From Zobellia amurskyensis (GTDB lineage: Bacteria > Bacteroidota > Bacteroidia > Flavobacteriales > Flavobacteriaceae), in assembly GCF_009725985.1 (NCBI RefSeq), contig NZ_RCNR01000007.1:1-64000 (forward strand): a stretch of DNA of 64,000 nucleotides, read 5' to 3'. The position numbers and the translations under genes were made by a program. Every line of letters begins with the position of its first letter. The first letter of the stretch is position 1. Shown in pieces: positions 20,163 to 29,931 of this stretch. The notes beneath the pieces were generated by a model. The model ran no database searches. It worked only from the letters and a program-made list of their open reading frames with translations, and was not told the DNA's origin.

Positions 20163-23100
20163 TTATAATGAGATATTTAATCCTAACATGATCTGTTTAG
20201 ATATTGGCCAAGTACCCACATCAACCCCTCGATCAATTTCTTGTGGAACGCCATTTTCTCTCTTAGCACTAATTTCAGGATCTAAGCCCGAGTATTTGGT
20301 AAACGTGAATAAATTTGAGCCAATTACATACAATTTCATATGTTTAAGATGTAACTTTTCTATTAGTTCATCAGGAAGGGTATAACCCACCTGCAGGTTT
20401 TGAATACGTAAAAAAGAGCCATCCTCTATATAAAGCGTTGAAGCATTTTGCTCAAATGAAGTTGAAGTAGATGCTTTAGGTAAAGTAGCATCATTATTAT
20501 CCTCTAAGTAAGGACTTCCCCATGAGTTATATAATCTTTCTGGAGTATTTGGACCTTCAAAAAGTCCGTATTTGGTAAATCTACTTGTGTAATTCGCCAA
20601 ATCATTACCCACACTAGCATAAAGTGTTGCCGAAACATCAATATTTCCAAATCCCATACCTAAACGAAAACCTGCTGTAAAATCCGGATGTGGATTACCA
20701 ATATAAGTACGATCGTCTGGTGTAATCTCGCCATCGCCATCCACATCTCTAATTTTCAAATTACCCGGTTCATTATAAGTGCCATTAGTAGCATGTGCAT
20801 CCGCTTCACCTTGCGTTTGAAAAATACCATCAACTACATAACCATAATACTCAGGAAACGCTCTTCCCACTTCCGTTCTAGTATAGATTTGCTGACGTGT
20901 TGGAAATCCCTGTAAAAACTCATTCCCATTATCAGAAAGTTTAGTGACCTCATTTTTATAAGCCGTAAACGTGGTTGACATGTTAAGGGTAAACCAATCA
21001 TCTAATGCGGAAGTACGGTACGAAAGTGATATGTCTACCCCCTTATTTGACATAGACCCTATATTTACCGAAGGTTCTATAACATCACCCACAACTTGCG
21101 GAATTGCCACGGGAAACAACATATCCTCGGTATCTTTTTTCCAAAAATCTACAGACAAGTCCAATTTTCTAAATAAAGTTGCATCAAAAGCAATATTAGT
21201 AGACGTGGTAGTTTCCCATTTAGCATCTGGATTACCAATTGCCAATGACTGATATCCTTGAGTAATCGTATTATCCGAGCCACCAATAGCATAATAAGAT
21301 GATCCAGGGTCTGACTCATATGTAGTGAAACTATTATAATTTCCGATTTGATCATTACCCGATTGCCCCCAACTTGCTCTAAATTTTAAATAACTGAGCC
21401 AGTCTTCAGAACCACTCAAAAAATTCTCTTTTGACGCCACCCAACCTAAAGATGCGGCTGGAAAGATTCCATATCTATTTTCAGCACCAAAACGAGACGA
21501 ACCATCCCGCCTTACTGTAAAATCTACGATATACTTTTTCGCATAGTCATAATTAATTCTAGAAAAATAGGAAAACAATGTAGAAGCAAACCCGCTACCA
21601 TTATTTAACTGGTTACTAGCTCCTGCATCCAATACTAAAAAATTAATATCATTAGAAAGGTAATCCTGTCTAGAAGCAGAAATAGTCCTATATGCTATCC
21701 TTGAAGATTCCATTCCAAAAAGAAAATCTACGCTATGGTTTTCCCCAAATGTATTTTTATAGTTAAATGTATTTGTCCAGTTCCAACGTGTTTCATTGGC
21801 ACTACTTTCATTAAGAGTAGTAGATTTAGCACCTGTATCTTGTTCCCAAGCAGCAAATGAAGGTGAGAAATTATTTAACAAATCTACATCATAGCCTAAC
21901 AAAGTTTTAATTGTTACGTTTTTAACAGGTTTAATCGCTGCATAAATATTTCCGGTAATGTTGTATTTTTTATTACTATTATCTTTAAGTCTATCCAAAA
22001 AACCTACAGGATTAGGGCCATCATTAATATTAGCACCACCAACAACACCACCAGCCCAGTTTCCAGCAATATCCTTAACGGGAACCAATGGACTAGCTAA
22101 ATAGAGTTGATTAAATAAATTGTTATGTGAATTGTTGCCACCCCAGCCTTTGGTTTCTCCGTAAGTAACGCCTAAACGCTGACCAATATTCAACCATTCA
22201 AAAGGGTTGGAATCAACATTGGAACGGAAAGAAATTCTATTAAATGACGTATTCTTAAGTATACCATTCTCTTCAAGAAAACCCGCCTGAAAGGAATAGG
22301 AAGTTTTCTCGGAGCCCCCCATCAATGACAAATCGTAATTCTGAATCAAACCGTGTTGATATATTTCATCCAACCAATCAGTTCCCTGCGGATTTGATTT
22401 GGTAATGGGGTAATTTACTTGGTCATACAAAGCAGGATTAACATTGGCCGCACCTGAAACCCCTCCGTTTGGATATAAGTACTCATTAAGAACCGGTGTT
22501 GCTCCACTTCCGTAATGGGGATTAGTTTGTGGCAGACCATCGTTCTCTAACTCCAACCATAACATCTCTCCTATCAACTGAGGATCCGTCATGATATCAT
22601 ACTTGGCATCTGAAAAACTCATGCCCGTTTTCACACTGATATCCAGCGTCACTGCTTGATTCTTCTTACCTGTTTTCGTGGTAACCAAAATAACGCCATT
22701 GGCTCCTCTAGCCCCATAAATTGCAGTAGATGATGCATCTTTTAATATTTGAATGGATTCAATTTGCCCAGGAGGAGGCGATTGCGCACCCTGAACTCCA
22801 TCAACAACCCAAAGCGGACCATTATTATTTATTGTCCCCATTCCACGTATACGTACCTCTGCATCACCACCAGGAGTAGAGGCACTAATAGTAGTTACCC
22901 CAGCAGCACTACCCTGTAGGGCCTTGCTCACATTTGAAACTGGTTGTTGGTCAAGATAATTCTGATCTACCGTGGCCACAGCACTGGTTAAAGTAGCTTT
23001 ACTTCTTGTACCGTAACCAACAACCACAACCTCATCCAGTTGTTGCTGATCAGCTAGCAAACTGATGTTTATAGTAGTTTGATTACCCACCTTAACGTTT

Positions 23101-23345
23101 TGAGTAGCATAACCGAGATAAGAAACTATAAGTATATCCGCCGGAGAAGCATTAATACTAAAGTTTCCGTCAAAATCGGTCGTTACACCATTAGTAGTTC
23201 CTTTAACAACAATATTAGCCCCAGGTATGGGACCCTCCACGTCGGAGACAGTTCCTGTAATTGTTGTTTGTGCCCAAGCTTGGCCTGAAAACAAGAAAAA
23301 AATGGCAAGAAAAACCCCCATTTTTAAAAATTTTAAAAGTTTCAT
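20163..23345 (-). CDS. susC: SusC-like TonB-dependent outer-membrane transporter (PUL 1)
   Basis: 1060 residues. Signal peptide ends near G-Q-A-W-A-Q at residue 26. A carboxypeptidase-D-like domain (about 28-105, G-T-V-S-D-V-E-G-P-I-P-G-A-N) is followed by V-V-V-G-Y-G-T, the plug domain (about 115-235, with I-R-G-M-G-T-I and I-Y-G-A-R-G-A-N-G-V-I-L-V-T-T-K) and the barrel. It imports oligosaccharides into the periplasm with energy from TonB. First gene of the minus-strand locus ending with the GH2 gene at 6039, a run of 12 co-directional genes with short spacers. Confidence 0.95.
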   Translation of the reverse strand: MKLLKFLKMGVFLAIFFLFSGQAWAQTTITGTVSDVEGPIPGANIVVKGTTNGVTTDFDGNFSINASPADILIVSYLGYATQNVKVGNQTTINISLLADQQQLDEVVVVGYGTRSKATLTSAVATVDQNYLDQQPVSNVSKALQGSAAGVTTISASTPGGDAEVRIRGMGTINNNGPLWVVDGVQGAQSPPPGQIESIQILKDASSTAIYGARGANGVILVTTKTGKKNQAVTLDISVKTGMSFSDAKYDIMTDPQLIGEMLWLELENDGLPQTNPHYGSGATPVLNEYLYPNGGVSGAANVNPALYDQVNYPITKSNPQGTDWLDEIYQHGLIQNYDLSLMGGSEKTSYSFQAGFLEENGILKNTSFNRISFRSNVDSNPFEWLNIGQRLGVTYGETKGWGGNNSHNNLFNQLYLASPLVPVKDIAGNWAGGVVGGANINDGPNPVGFLDRLKDNSNKKYNITGNIYAAIKPVKNVTIKTLLGYDVDLLNNFSPSFAAWEQDTGAKSTTLNESSANETRWNWTNTFNYKNTFGENHSVDFLFGMESSRIAYRTISASRQDYLSNDINFLVLDAGASNQLNNGSGFASTLFSYFSRINYDYAKKYIVDFTVRRDGSSRFGAENRYGIFPAASLGWVASKENFLSGSEDWLSYLKFRASWGQSGNDQIGNYNSFTTYESDPGSSYYAIGGSDNTITQGYQSLAIGNPDAKWETTTSTNIAFDATLFRKLDLSVDFWKKDTEDMLFPVAIPQVVGDVIEPSVNIGSMSNKGVDISLSYRTSALDDWFTLNMSTTFTAYKNEVTKLSDNGNEFLQGFPTRQQIYTRTEVGRAFPEYYGYVVDGIFQTQGEADAHATNGTYNEPGNLKIRDVDGDGEITPDDRTYIGNPHPDFTAGFRLGMGFGNIDVSATLYASVGNDLANYTSRFTKYGLFEGPNTPERLYNSWGSPYLEDNNDATLPKASTSTSFEQNASTLYIEDGSFLRIQNLQVGYTLPDELIEKLHLKHMKLYVIGSNLFTFTKYSGLDPEISAKRENGVPQEIDRGVDVGTWPISKQIMLGLNISL

Positions 23346-23817
23346 TTTTGTTAGTTTAAAGTGAATTGAGTTATTACTGAGTTAAAAAGTTGAGATATTA
23401 TTTTTGCATACTTTTAAATTTAACATCAAAATTAGACCTGTCGAGATTTGATATCATACACAACAATTAAGCTCCTTGATACAATCTCTTTTTCCATATG
23501 GATATCCCATTTTCAAAACACTATTCGTTTTTAGCGTCAAAAAATAAATGGTTCAAATATGAAACTAGTTTCTTATTTGAACCAAAAATATATATTTTTT
23601 TGATATATCAACATAATTCACCACTATTTTTTTAAGAATTCTTTCACATACCCCATTTAAAAAATCAAAATCTAAGTATTACTAAAAACCTATAAATACA
23701 GGCCACACGGGATTTAGGCTATATAAATAGCCATTTCCTTGATTTTTTAAGATGTAGGATTATTTCACACTTGGGTAACAACTTAAGTGTGATTGCTTTA
23801 CAAATTGAAAGAATAAT
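23346..23817. promoter_or_regulatory. Control region upstream of the agar/porphyran PUL
   Basis: About 470 bases without a gene between the susC start and the IclR stop. It holds a near-perfect 34-bp palindrome (23550-23583, listed separately), a short hairpin GGCTAT/ATAGCC at 23717-23732 and an 8-bp inverted repeat TCACACTT/AAGTGTGA at 23765-23792. The last lies 25 bases beyond the IclR stop and could help end that transcript, although no strong T-run follows. A minus-strand TAATTTTG at 23434-23427 matches the Bacteroidota -7 consensus TAnnTTTG; I found no well-spaced -33 element. Confidence 0.5.
23550..23583. promoter_or_regulatory. 34-bp near-perfect palindrome, candidate operator of the PUL
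   Basis: Outer arms GGTTCAAATA and TATTTGAACC are exact complements. The core GAAACTAGTTTC is a perfect palindrome. Over the whole 34 bases only one symmetric pair (positions 11 and 24) does not match. It is about 205 bases upstream of the susC start and downstream of an IclR-family gene. Such symmetry is expected of a binding site for a dimeric or tetrameric repressor or activator; the GAAAC...GTTTC core recalls sites of the IclR-type regulator KdgR, though with different spacing. Confidence 0.65.
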
Positions 23818-24615
23818 TTATAGTGGTTGGGTCAAATACCCTAATTTGGCAGAAATTTCCAAGGCATATTTTTTTACTATTTCACCTTTACTACTAAATT
23901 GAGATGCAGGTAACCTTCCATAAGGTGCTGTAATCCAAAGTGCAGCTACCGGGTAGCCGTGTTCGTTGAAAATTGGGGCTCCTACACAGTTAATACCCTG
24001 AATGTCTTCACTATTATCAATAGCATAGCCCTTTGATTTAACTTCTTTAAGGACTGTTTTAAATTCTTTTTTGGAAGTAATGGTGTTCTCTGTGTACTTG
24101 GTAAGTGTTTTACCCCTTAAGGCTTCATCTGCTTCATCTGTAGGAATGTTCGCTAATATACATTTACCGCCTACTGAGCTGTGAAGATCAAACTGAGTAC
24201 CTGGCTCCACAAAAAGTTTTACCGGGTATGAAGATGGCACTTGCTCCAAAATAGTTCCTGTAGAGCCTAATAACACACCTAACATAACAGATTCCTTAAG
24301 CTCGTCTCTTACAGCGCGCATTACATCTATGGAATGCTCAACCAAACTTTGCTCGTTCATAGAAGAAATACCGAGCGTTAACATCTTTCTAGAGAGTGTG
24401 ATTTTTTTAGTGGTCTCGTTCTTTTGAAGGTAATTTTTAAATATCAAAGTACTTACAATTCGGAAAGCACTTGACTTTGCAATTGACAGTTTTTCAATAA
24501 TTTCTGCAAGAGTAAGGCCTTTTGGTTGAGTGGCCAATAATTCTATAATTGAAAGGCCTCTTTCTAAATTAGGAACATTATAAGTTGATTTTAACTCTAC
24601 CTTCTCTTTCTTCAT
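23818..24615 (-). CDS. IclR-family transcriptional regulator
   Basis: 265 residues. An N-terminal winged helix-turn-helix (about 14-75, with G-L-S-I-I-E-L-L and T-L-A-E-I-I-E-K-L-S-I-A-K-S-S-A-F-R-I-V) is followed by the IclR effector-binding domain (about 85-260; S-S-V-G-G-K-C-I-L-A-N and Y-A-I-D-N-S-E-D-I-Q-G-I-N-C-V-G-A-P). IclR proteins sense small acids and sugar derivatives; the KDG-responsive KdgR belongs here. Since both neighbouring sugar pathways end at KDG, a keto-deoxy acid is a plausible ligand. It is transcribed toward the PUL, with 95 bases separating it from the TPR/LuxR gene upstream. Confidence 0.92.
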   Translation of the reverse strand: MKKEKVELKSTYNVPNLERGLSIIELLATQPKGLTLAEIIEKLSIAKSSAFRIVSTLIFKNYLQKNETTKKITLSRKMLTLGISSMNEQSLVEHSIDVMRAVRDELKESVMLGVLLGSTGTILEQVPSSYPVKLFVEPGTQFDLHSSVGGKCILANIPTDEADEALRGKTLTKYTENTITSKKEFKTVLKEVKSKGYAIDNSEDIQGINCVGAPIFNEHGYPVAALWITAPYGRLPASQFSSKGEIVKKYALEISAKLGYLTQPL

Positions 24616-24668
24616 TACACAGATTATTGTCGCAATTTAACACCTTTGCCCGTGTTTTTCCAAGAATT

Positions 24669-24695
24669 GTAAGTAGTTCTTTTAATATTACTTAC
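24669..24695. promoter_or_regulatory. Inverted repeat in the leader of the IclR gene
   Basis: GTAAGTA at 24669-24675 and TACTTAC at 24689-24695 are complementary with a 13-base spacer, about 55-80 bases upstream of the IclR start. It may be an autoregulatory operator or a weak processing hairpin after the preceding gene; nothing further supports either. Confidence 0.3.
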
Positions 24696-24710
24696 GACTT
24701 TAAAAATTGC

Positions 24711-26354
24711 TTACAGAGATGAAATATATTCTTCCAGATTCACACCTCTATCTAATTTCATTTTTTTTCTAACCCTGTAACGGGTTGTATGTACTGACTC
24801 TACGGAAATACCAAGGAGTCTTGCCATTTCTTTACTGGAGAAATTCAGTTTTATAAGGGCACATATTTTCTGATCCGTCTGGCTTAATTTTGGGTACATG
24901 GTTGTAATCTTATAATAAAAATTCTCATTTACAGCTGTGAACCTAAGTCGAAATTCTTCCCAATTATCATTTCTGTTATGAGAGATAGATTTAAGCACCT
25001 GCTTTATTTCTGGCTTTTGGGAATTACCCTCTGCTCCTTTCAACCTGTCTTCAATTTCTTTTAAAAATTCATCTTTTTCAACCATTTGTAAAGCCGAGAC
25101 CGCCAATTCTTTGTTTTTAAGCGCTAAAAGTTCTTTTCCTTTTTTAATTTCTAATTGCTTGTTTCTTCTGATAAGTTGTTTTTCAGCCAGATGTCTTGAT
25201 TGTAAATATTTAAAAAAAATAACTCCAATTATAATTAAAAAAATAAGAGAGCCTAGTAAAATAATACGTTGCAGGAAGGAGATTTCATCTGCTTGTTCCA
25301 ATTTTTCCAAACGCTGCTTTTGTACTAGCCGTTCTTGATTTTCCTTTTCAATCCTAAACTCGTCTTTAATTTCTAACAGGCTTTGGTTTATTGCTGTCCT
25401 ACTATCAAAAAATTGAGCATCTATCTCTCTAGCTTTTTTTTGATTTTTAAAAGCTTTTTCAAACTCGCCATGCGCTTCAAATAGATTAGCTAATTTCTCA
25501 TGAACTAAAGATGAGAAATCAACATGACTATTATATTTGCTCGATATCTCTAAAGCTTTTTTGTAATAGGTTTTACTCTGTTTATAGTTAGATAGATTTG
25601 CATATACATCACCCATATCAGAATAAACCAAAACTAAATAGGAAGGTCTATTTTCAATAAACCAAGGCTCTAACTCCTCTAATAATTGCAATGCTTCTTC
25701 ATTTTTGTCGTTCACCGATAATTGAAACGCTTTTTCAAAATGAAGGTAAGCCATAGGTAATTGACCATTGGTAGGAGCATAATTAACGAAACAACTATCT
25801 AGATAAACTTTTGCCATTTCTGGTTGGTTCAGCACTCTATGTGTTGCACTCAGTAAATAATAGTTTCGTACTAAATCTGCTTTCTGCAACTGGCCTTTTT
25901 CGACCAGTTTACGATTAATTTCAAGAGAGGTCTGCAGATACTCCAAAGCTTCATCTTTCCGCTTAAAAAAACTATACAGTCTGCCCAGCCAATTGTATAC
26001 AGAAGCTTTTAGCTCATCATTATCTGCTTTATCCGCCAAAAATAAAGCGAACCAAAGCGTATCATAAGATTTAGTATAATCTACATGTTGGCCATAAATA
26101 TATGGCATCTCCAGCAAGGCCTTTACGGCATTTACCGTGTCTCCTTTTTGTAAGAATTCCTCGTGTTTAGCCTCTAGTAGAACTAAGGCACTATCCGGAT
26201 TATCACGCCTTAACTTTTTCGTTTTATTAAAAAAAACATAGGCCAGAGAATCATGTTTCTTTTCGGAATTTTGCTGCGCACTTAACCGGCTCGTTGCCGT
26301 ACAAAGCAAAAAGAAAAATCCAAAAAGTAATATATTCCTTATTGGCAATCCCAT
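24711..26354 (-). CDS. Membrane-bound TPR protein with C-terminal LuxR-type DNA-binding domain
   Basis: 547 residues: signal peptide (about 1-27), periplasmic tetratricopeptide repeats (about 40-310), a coiled segment, one transmembrane helix (about 363-383), a cytoplasmic coiled coil (about 385-440), and a C-terminal helix-turn-helix (about 490-545) with S-Q-T-D-Q-K-I-C-A-L-I-K and S-S-K-E-M-A-R-L-L-G-I-S-V-E-S-V. This architecture is frequent in Bacteroidota and suggests a one-component regulator that senses in the periplasm and binds DNA from the membrane. It starts 3 bases after the stop of the giant ASPIC/VCBS gene, so the two are one transcription unit. Signal and target genes are unknown. 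Confidence 0.8.
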   Translation of the reverse strand: MGLPIRNILLFGFFFLLCTATSRLSAQQNSEKKHDSLAYVFFNKTKKLRRDNPDSALVLLEAKHEEFLQKGDTVNAVKALLEMPYIYGQHVDYTKSYDTLWFALFLADKADNDELKASVYNWLGRLYSFFKRKDEALEYLQTSLEINRKLVEKGQLQKADLVRNYYLLSATHRVLNQPEMAKVYLDSCFVNYAPTNGQLPMAYLHFEKAFQLSVNDKNEEALQLLEELEPWFIENRPSYLVLVYSDMGDVYANLSNYKQSKTYYKKALEISSKYNSHVDFSSLVHEKLANLFEAHGEFEKAFKNQKKAREIDAQFFDSRTAINQSLLEIKDEFRIEKENQERLVQKQRLEKLEQADEISFLQRIILLGSLIFLIIIGVIFFKYLQSRHLAEKQLIRRNKQLEIKKGKELLALKNKELAVSALQMVEKDEFLKEIEDRLKGAEGNSQKPEIKQVLKSISHNRNDNWEEFRLRFTAVNENFYYKITTMYPKLSQTDQKICALIKLNFSSKEMARLLGISVESVHTTRYRVRKKMKLDRGVNLEEYISSL

Positions 26355-26357
26355 GTT

Positions 26358-29300
26358 TTAATTAGTAGCTGTTTTTATTTTGAATAAATCATGCTTGTCA
26401 TTATTATTGACCACCAGAATAAAACTACCTGCTTTCGTATTTAAAATAGTCATATTGCGAACATCCTTATCAGCAAAAAAGCCTGACTTCAAATTCGAAA
26501 TTGACATAAACTCGCCTTTTCCATTTCCTTTAAGAAAAGTACCTATCCCTGCATCCGAACGCGTGGTTTCAACCTCAGATTGGTAATTATTTCCCGCCAA
26601 TAACAAATCTTTTAAACCATCGTTATCAAAATCTCGGAACAATATACTATTGATCGGTGCTATTTGAATTCTATTTTCAAATGGTTGAAAACTAAATTTA
26701 TCTCCGTTGTTTATATATATTCCTGACCTAAATTCCGTTGCCTTATAATGAAGTGCCGTTTGAAGCCCCTCTCCAACAATGCCTTTTAAATCCTTGCTAG
26801 CAAAATCAGTATAAGTTGGTATGGTTTGCGCCAGATGCGGTAATTGCTGGGTCATGCAACCTTTACCCCTAACAGGAACTTGTTTGCCATGATATTCTTT
26901 TGCCAGTATAACATCTTGCGATCCGTTCATATCAAAATCCGATGTATAGATTTCAAATGGTTTCTCATAAGAAGCATGAAACTTAGAATTCAAGCCCATG
27001 TTCCCTGCAACAATATCTTTGTCGCCATCGCCATCTATGTCATCTATTAAGAGTTCGTTCCACCAACCTACGGCATTTGCCAATTCAGGATATGCATCAC
27101 TACGTTCTAGTTCATTATTTTTATTAAGAAATACTTGAATTCCCATCCACTCACCAGTCACAACCAAATCAACTTTTTGGTCATTATTGATGTCTACCCA
27201 TTTGGCATCAGTGACTAGACCTAAACCTTGTAATCCCGGAGCAAGATTTTCATTTTCAATAGTAAATTTACCTGCATCATTTACCAGCAATAAACTACTT
27301 GCTGGGTGCGGATATTTACCGGTAATAAGTCTTCCACCAATAAATAAATCTATATCCCCATCCCCATCGTAATCCGAAGGAACCACTACAGAACCCGAAA
27401 TACCTACTTCTGGAATAGCATTTTCAGCTTTTTCAAAATTACCTTTGCCGTCGTTAAGATATAACCTATCTACCAACATCCTGGGGTTCTCCTTAAACTC
27501 ATAACTGCCACTAACTACGTAAAGGTCATTATCTCCATCACCATCCGCATCAAAAAAAGTAGCCCCAACATCTTCATAAGACTTATCCTCTACAAGAGCA
27601 GGTGAACTCGTCTTTTGAAATGAATTTGACCGGCTTACAAGAAGTTGCCCAGGTTGGTCTTTTCCTCCTCCTATAAAAACGTCTTCTTCCCCGTCTCCAT
27701 TAATATCGGCCTTTGCCAAGGAAGGACCTAATTGCGACAATTTATGAGGTAGTAAAATCTGTAAATCAAAATCGTTAAAGTAAGGGTCTGAGTGACGGTT
27801 ATCAAAAGTGACTTTAGTAAAAAGTAAATCGGTCTTATTTTCTTCTTTTACTTCGGTTTCCGCAAAGCGATAATTTAACTGTAAAGATTGATTGGCATCT
27901 ACATCTACCAATTCCTGAATTTTTCCGTCAGGCCAAATAACCTCCATCCGTTTTACGGACAAATGTTTACCTAGACCAAAGTGAAGGGAGTTTGGAACCG
28001 ATGATAAAAAACCTCTTGTGGGTGTAACTTGGCGGGTTTGTTTTGTACCGTCATCAAAGTACAAATTTACTGTTGCACCTACTCCAAAAGTATTCTTTCC
28101 GGCAGCAACCAACTCTAGCTCTAAATAGTTTTTACGCTGGTTGTCAATAGCCCTGTTTTCTAGAAAAGTAGCCTTATCATTTATATTATTGACCACGATA
28201 TCCAAATCGCCATCATTATCAAAATCTGCATACGCCGCTCCGTTTGAGAAAGAAGGTTCGCTATCTACCCACGATTCACTAGTATCCTCAAATGTCAAAT
28301 CTCCTTTATTTCGATAAAAGAAGTTTTTCAATTTTTGCTGCGGAAGCATTTGTGCAAACTTCAGAAAATCTTCGGCTGTAGGCTTCCTTTCATTCGCTCT
28401 TAAAATTTCTAAAATTTCATTATTCTTATCGCGGTCAATAACATCCCTATACACACCATTAGTAACGTAAACATCGTTAAAACCGTCCAGATCAAAATCT
28501 GCCGATAATAGAGCCCAACTCCAGTCCGTATTGGCAATCCCAGCCATATTACCTATCTCACTAAAAGTGCCGTTTCCGTTATTGACCTGTAACATATTGT
28601 GCATGTATTGATGGTGATACCCCTTCTCTACCATACTTTCAAAATCTGCTATAGACGTCATGGCCATAGTAGTTTTAGACCTAACATAATCTTGCGGATT
28701 CATGTCTAAAGTCATTAAATCCAAAAGGCCATCATTATCTATATCAGCCATATCACTACCCATACTATTGAACGACATATGCTTGAAAAGTTTATCACGT
28801 GACTCGGTAAAAGTTCCATCACCATTATTTACATAAGCTAAATCTGGCACGTTGAAATCATTACTGATATAAATATCATCCCAACCGTCATTATTTAAAT
28901 CACCAACTTGCGGATTAAGTCCAAAGCCAATATCATAGAGTAAACCAGCTTTTTTGGATACATCCGTAAAATGCCCTGTACCATCATTTTCATATAGCTT
29001 ATCACTCCCTTTCAACTCTAAACTTTTAGGGTCTTTTTGAGTTTTATTTAAATCGATTATTTTTGATCTACTCGTTATATCCGGTGTATTTGAAATGTAA
29101 ACATCCAAATCATTATCCTTATCATAATCAAAAAATGTAGCTTGAATAGTTCTATTGGGGTCAGCAAGCCCCATTTCTTCGGCTCTTTCCGTAAACGATA
29201 CCCCGGCATCACCTGAAGGGCCATTATTTATGTAGAGAAGATTTTTAAATTTACCACCATTATCTTGCCAACCACCTCTTGAAACATAGATGTCCAAAAG

Positions 29301-29738
29301 GCCATCTCCATTTACATCGGCCATAGTAACCCCGGTATTAAAACCCGGGCGCTGTTCTATTCCGGCTGATTCCGTAACATCCTTAAAATTAAGATTGCCT
29401 GTGTTTAGATATAATTTATCTTCTGATGAATTGGATGTGAAATAAATATCATCAAAACCATCATCGTTCAAATCACCAACAGCAACACCACCACCAATGT
29501 AGGTGTACATGTATTGATAATAATTTGATTCTAATGACTCTTCTAAATGATTTACAAAATCAATGCCTGTTTCTTCCTCAGAAATTGAAACAAACAAATA
29601 CTCTTTCGGTGTCTCATCGTTGATTTTTTTTTCGTTTTTTTTTGAGTTTTCACAAGAGATAAAACCTAAAAAAATCACACTAAAAATAAAATACTTAGCT
29701 AAACTTTTTAGCCCGTGAGTCATTCCTGAAAACATCAT
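26358..29738 (-). CDS. Giant VCBS/FG-GAP repeat lipoprotein with ASPIC/UnbV domain
   Basis: 1126 residues. N-terminal lipoprotein signal (C29 in F-I-S-C). At least ten FG-GAP/VCBS repeats carry calcium-type D-x-N/D-x-D-G-x-x-D loops, for example D-L-N-D-D-G-F-D-D, D-V-N-G-D-G-L-L-D and D-F-D-N-D-G-D-L-D, in two groups (about 75-530 and 670-1120). Between them, about 548-612, lies an ASPIC/UnbV domain (F-G-V-G-A-T-V, F-L-S-S-V-P-N-S-L-H-F-G-L-G, V-I-W-P-D-G). Propellers of this kind are surface or periplasmic binding proteins; they are expanded near susC/susD pairs in marine Bacteroidota. No enzymatic motif is visible. It is followed at 3 bases by the TPR/LuxR regulator. Confidence 0.85.
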   Translation of the reverse strand: MMFSGMTHGLKSLAKYFIFSVIFLGFISCENSKKNEKKINDETPKEYLFVSISEEETGIDFVNHLEESLESNYYQYMYTYIGGGVAVGDLNDDGFDDIYFTSNSSEDKLYLNTGNLNFKDVTESAGIEQRPGFNTGVTMADVNGDGLLDIYVSRGGWQDNGGKFKNLLYINNGPSGDAGVSFTERAEEMGLADPNRTIQATFFDYDKDNDLDVYISNTPDITSRSKIIDLNKTQKDPKSLELKGSDKLYENDGTGHFTDVSKKAGLLYDIGFGLNPQVGDLNNDGWDDIYISNDFNVPDLAYVNNGDGTFTESRDKLFKHMSFNSMGSDMADIDNDGLLDLMTLDMNPQDYVRSKTTMAMTSIADFESMVEKGYHHQYMHNMLQVNNGNGTFSEIGNMAGIANTDWSWALLSADFDLDGFNDVYVTNGVYRDVIDRDKNNEILEILRANERKPTAEDFLKFAQMLPQQKLKNFFYRNKGDLTFEDTSESWVDSEPSFSNGAAYADFDNDGDLDIVVNNINDKATFLENRAIDNQRKNYLELELVAAGKNTFGVGATVNLYFDDGTKQTRQVTPTRGFLSSVPNSLHFGLGKHLSVKRMEVIWPDGKIQELVDVDANQSLQLNYRFAETEVKEENKTDLLFTKVTFDNRHSDPYFNDFDLQILLPHKLSQLGPSLAKADINGDGEEDVFIGGGKDQPGQLLVSRSNSFQKTSSPALVEDKSYEDVGATFFDADGDGDNDLYVVSGSYEFKENPRMLVDRLYLNDGKGNFEKAENAIPEVGISGSVVVPSDYDGDGDIDLFIGGRLITGKYPHPASSLLLVNDAGKFTIENENLAPGLQGLGLVTDAKWVDINNDQKVDLVVTGEWMGIQVFLNKNNELERSDAYPELANAVGWWNELLIDDIDGDGDKDIVAGNMGLNSKFHASYEKPFEIYTSDFDMNGSQDVILAKEYHGKQVPVRGKGCMTQQLPHLAQTIPTYTDFASKDLKGIVGEGLQTALHYKATEFRSGIYINNGDKFSFQPFENRIQIAPINSILFRDFDNDGLKDLLLAGNNYQSEVETTRSDAGIGTFLKGNGKGEFMSISNLKSGFFADKDVRNMTILNTKAGSFILVVNNNDKHDLFKIKTATN

Positions 29739-29931
29739 AAAAAAGTATTTAAAACATCTATTATTTTACAACTTACAAAATACGAAGTTTAATGCTAAAT
29801 CCCTTGCTCTACAACGGTTTTTTAAGATAAAATAAATGGTATTTGCACTCTCTATAATTTGTTGATAAATAGATAATTAATTAGCTTCGTTTTCTACAAA
29901 ACCATCACATCTAATAATTGAAATAAGAGCC

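Noticed and set aside
23717-23732. GGCTAT/ATAGCC hairpin as a terminator of the IclR gene
   Set aside because: Six pairs only and no U-tract on the minus strand; kept as a note in the intergenic entry.
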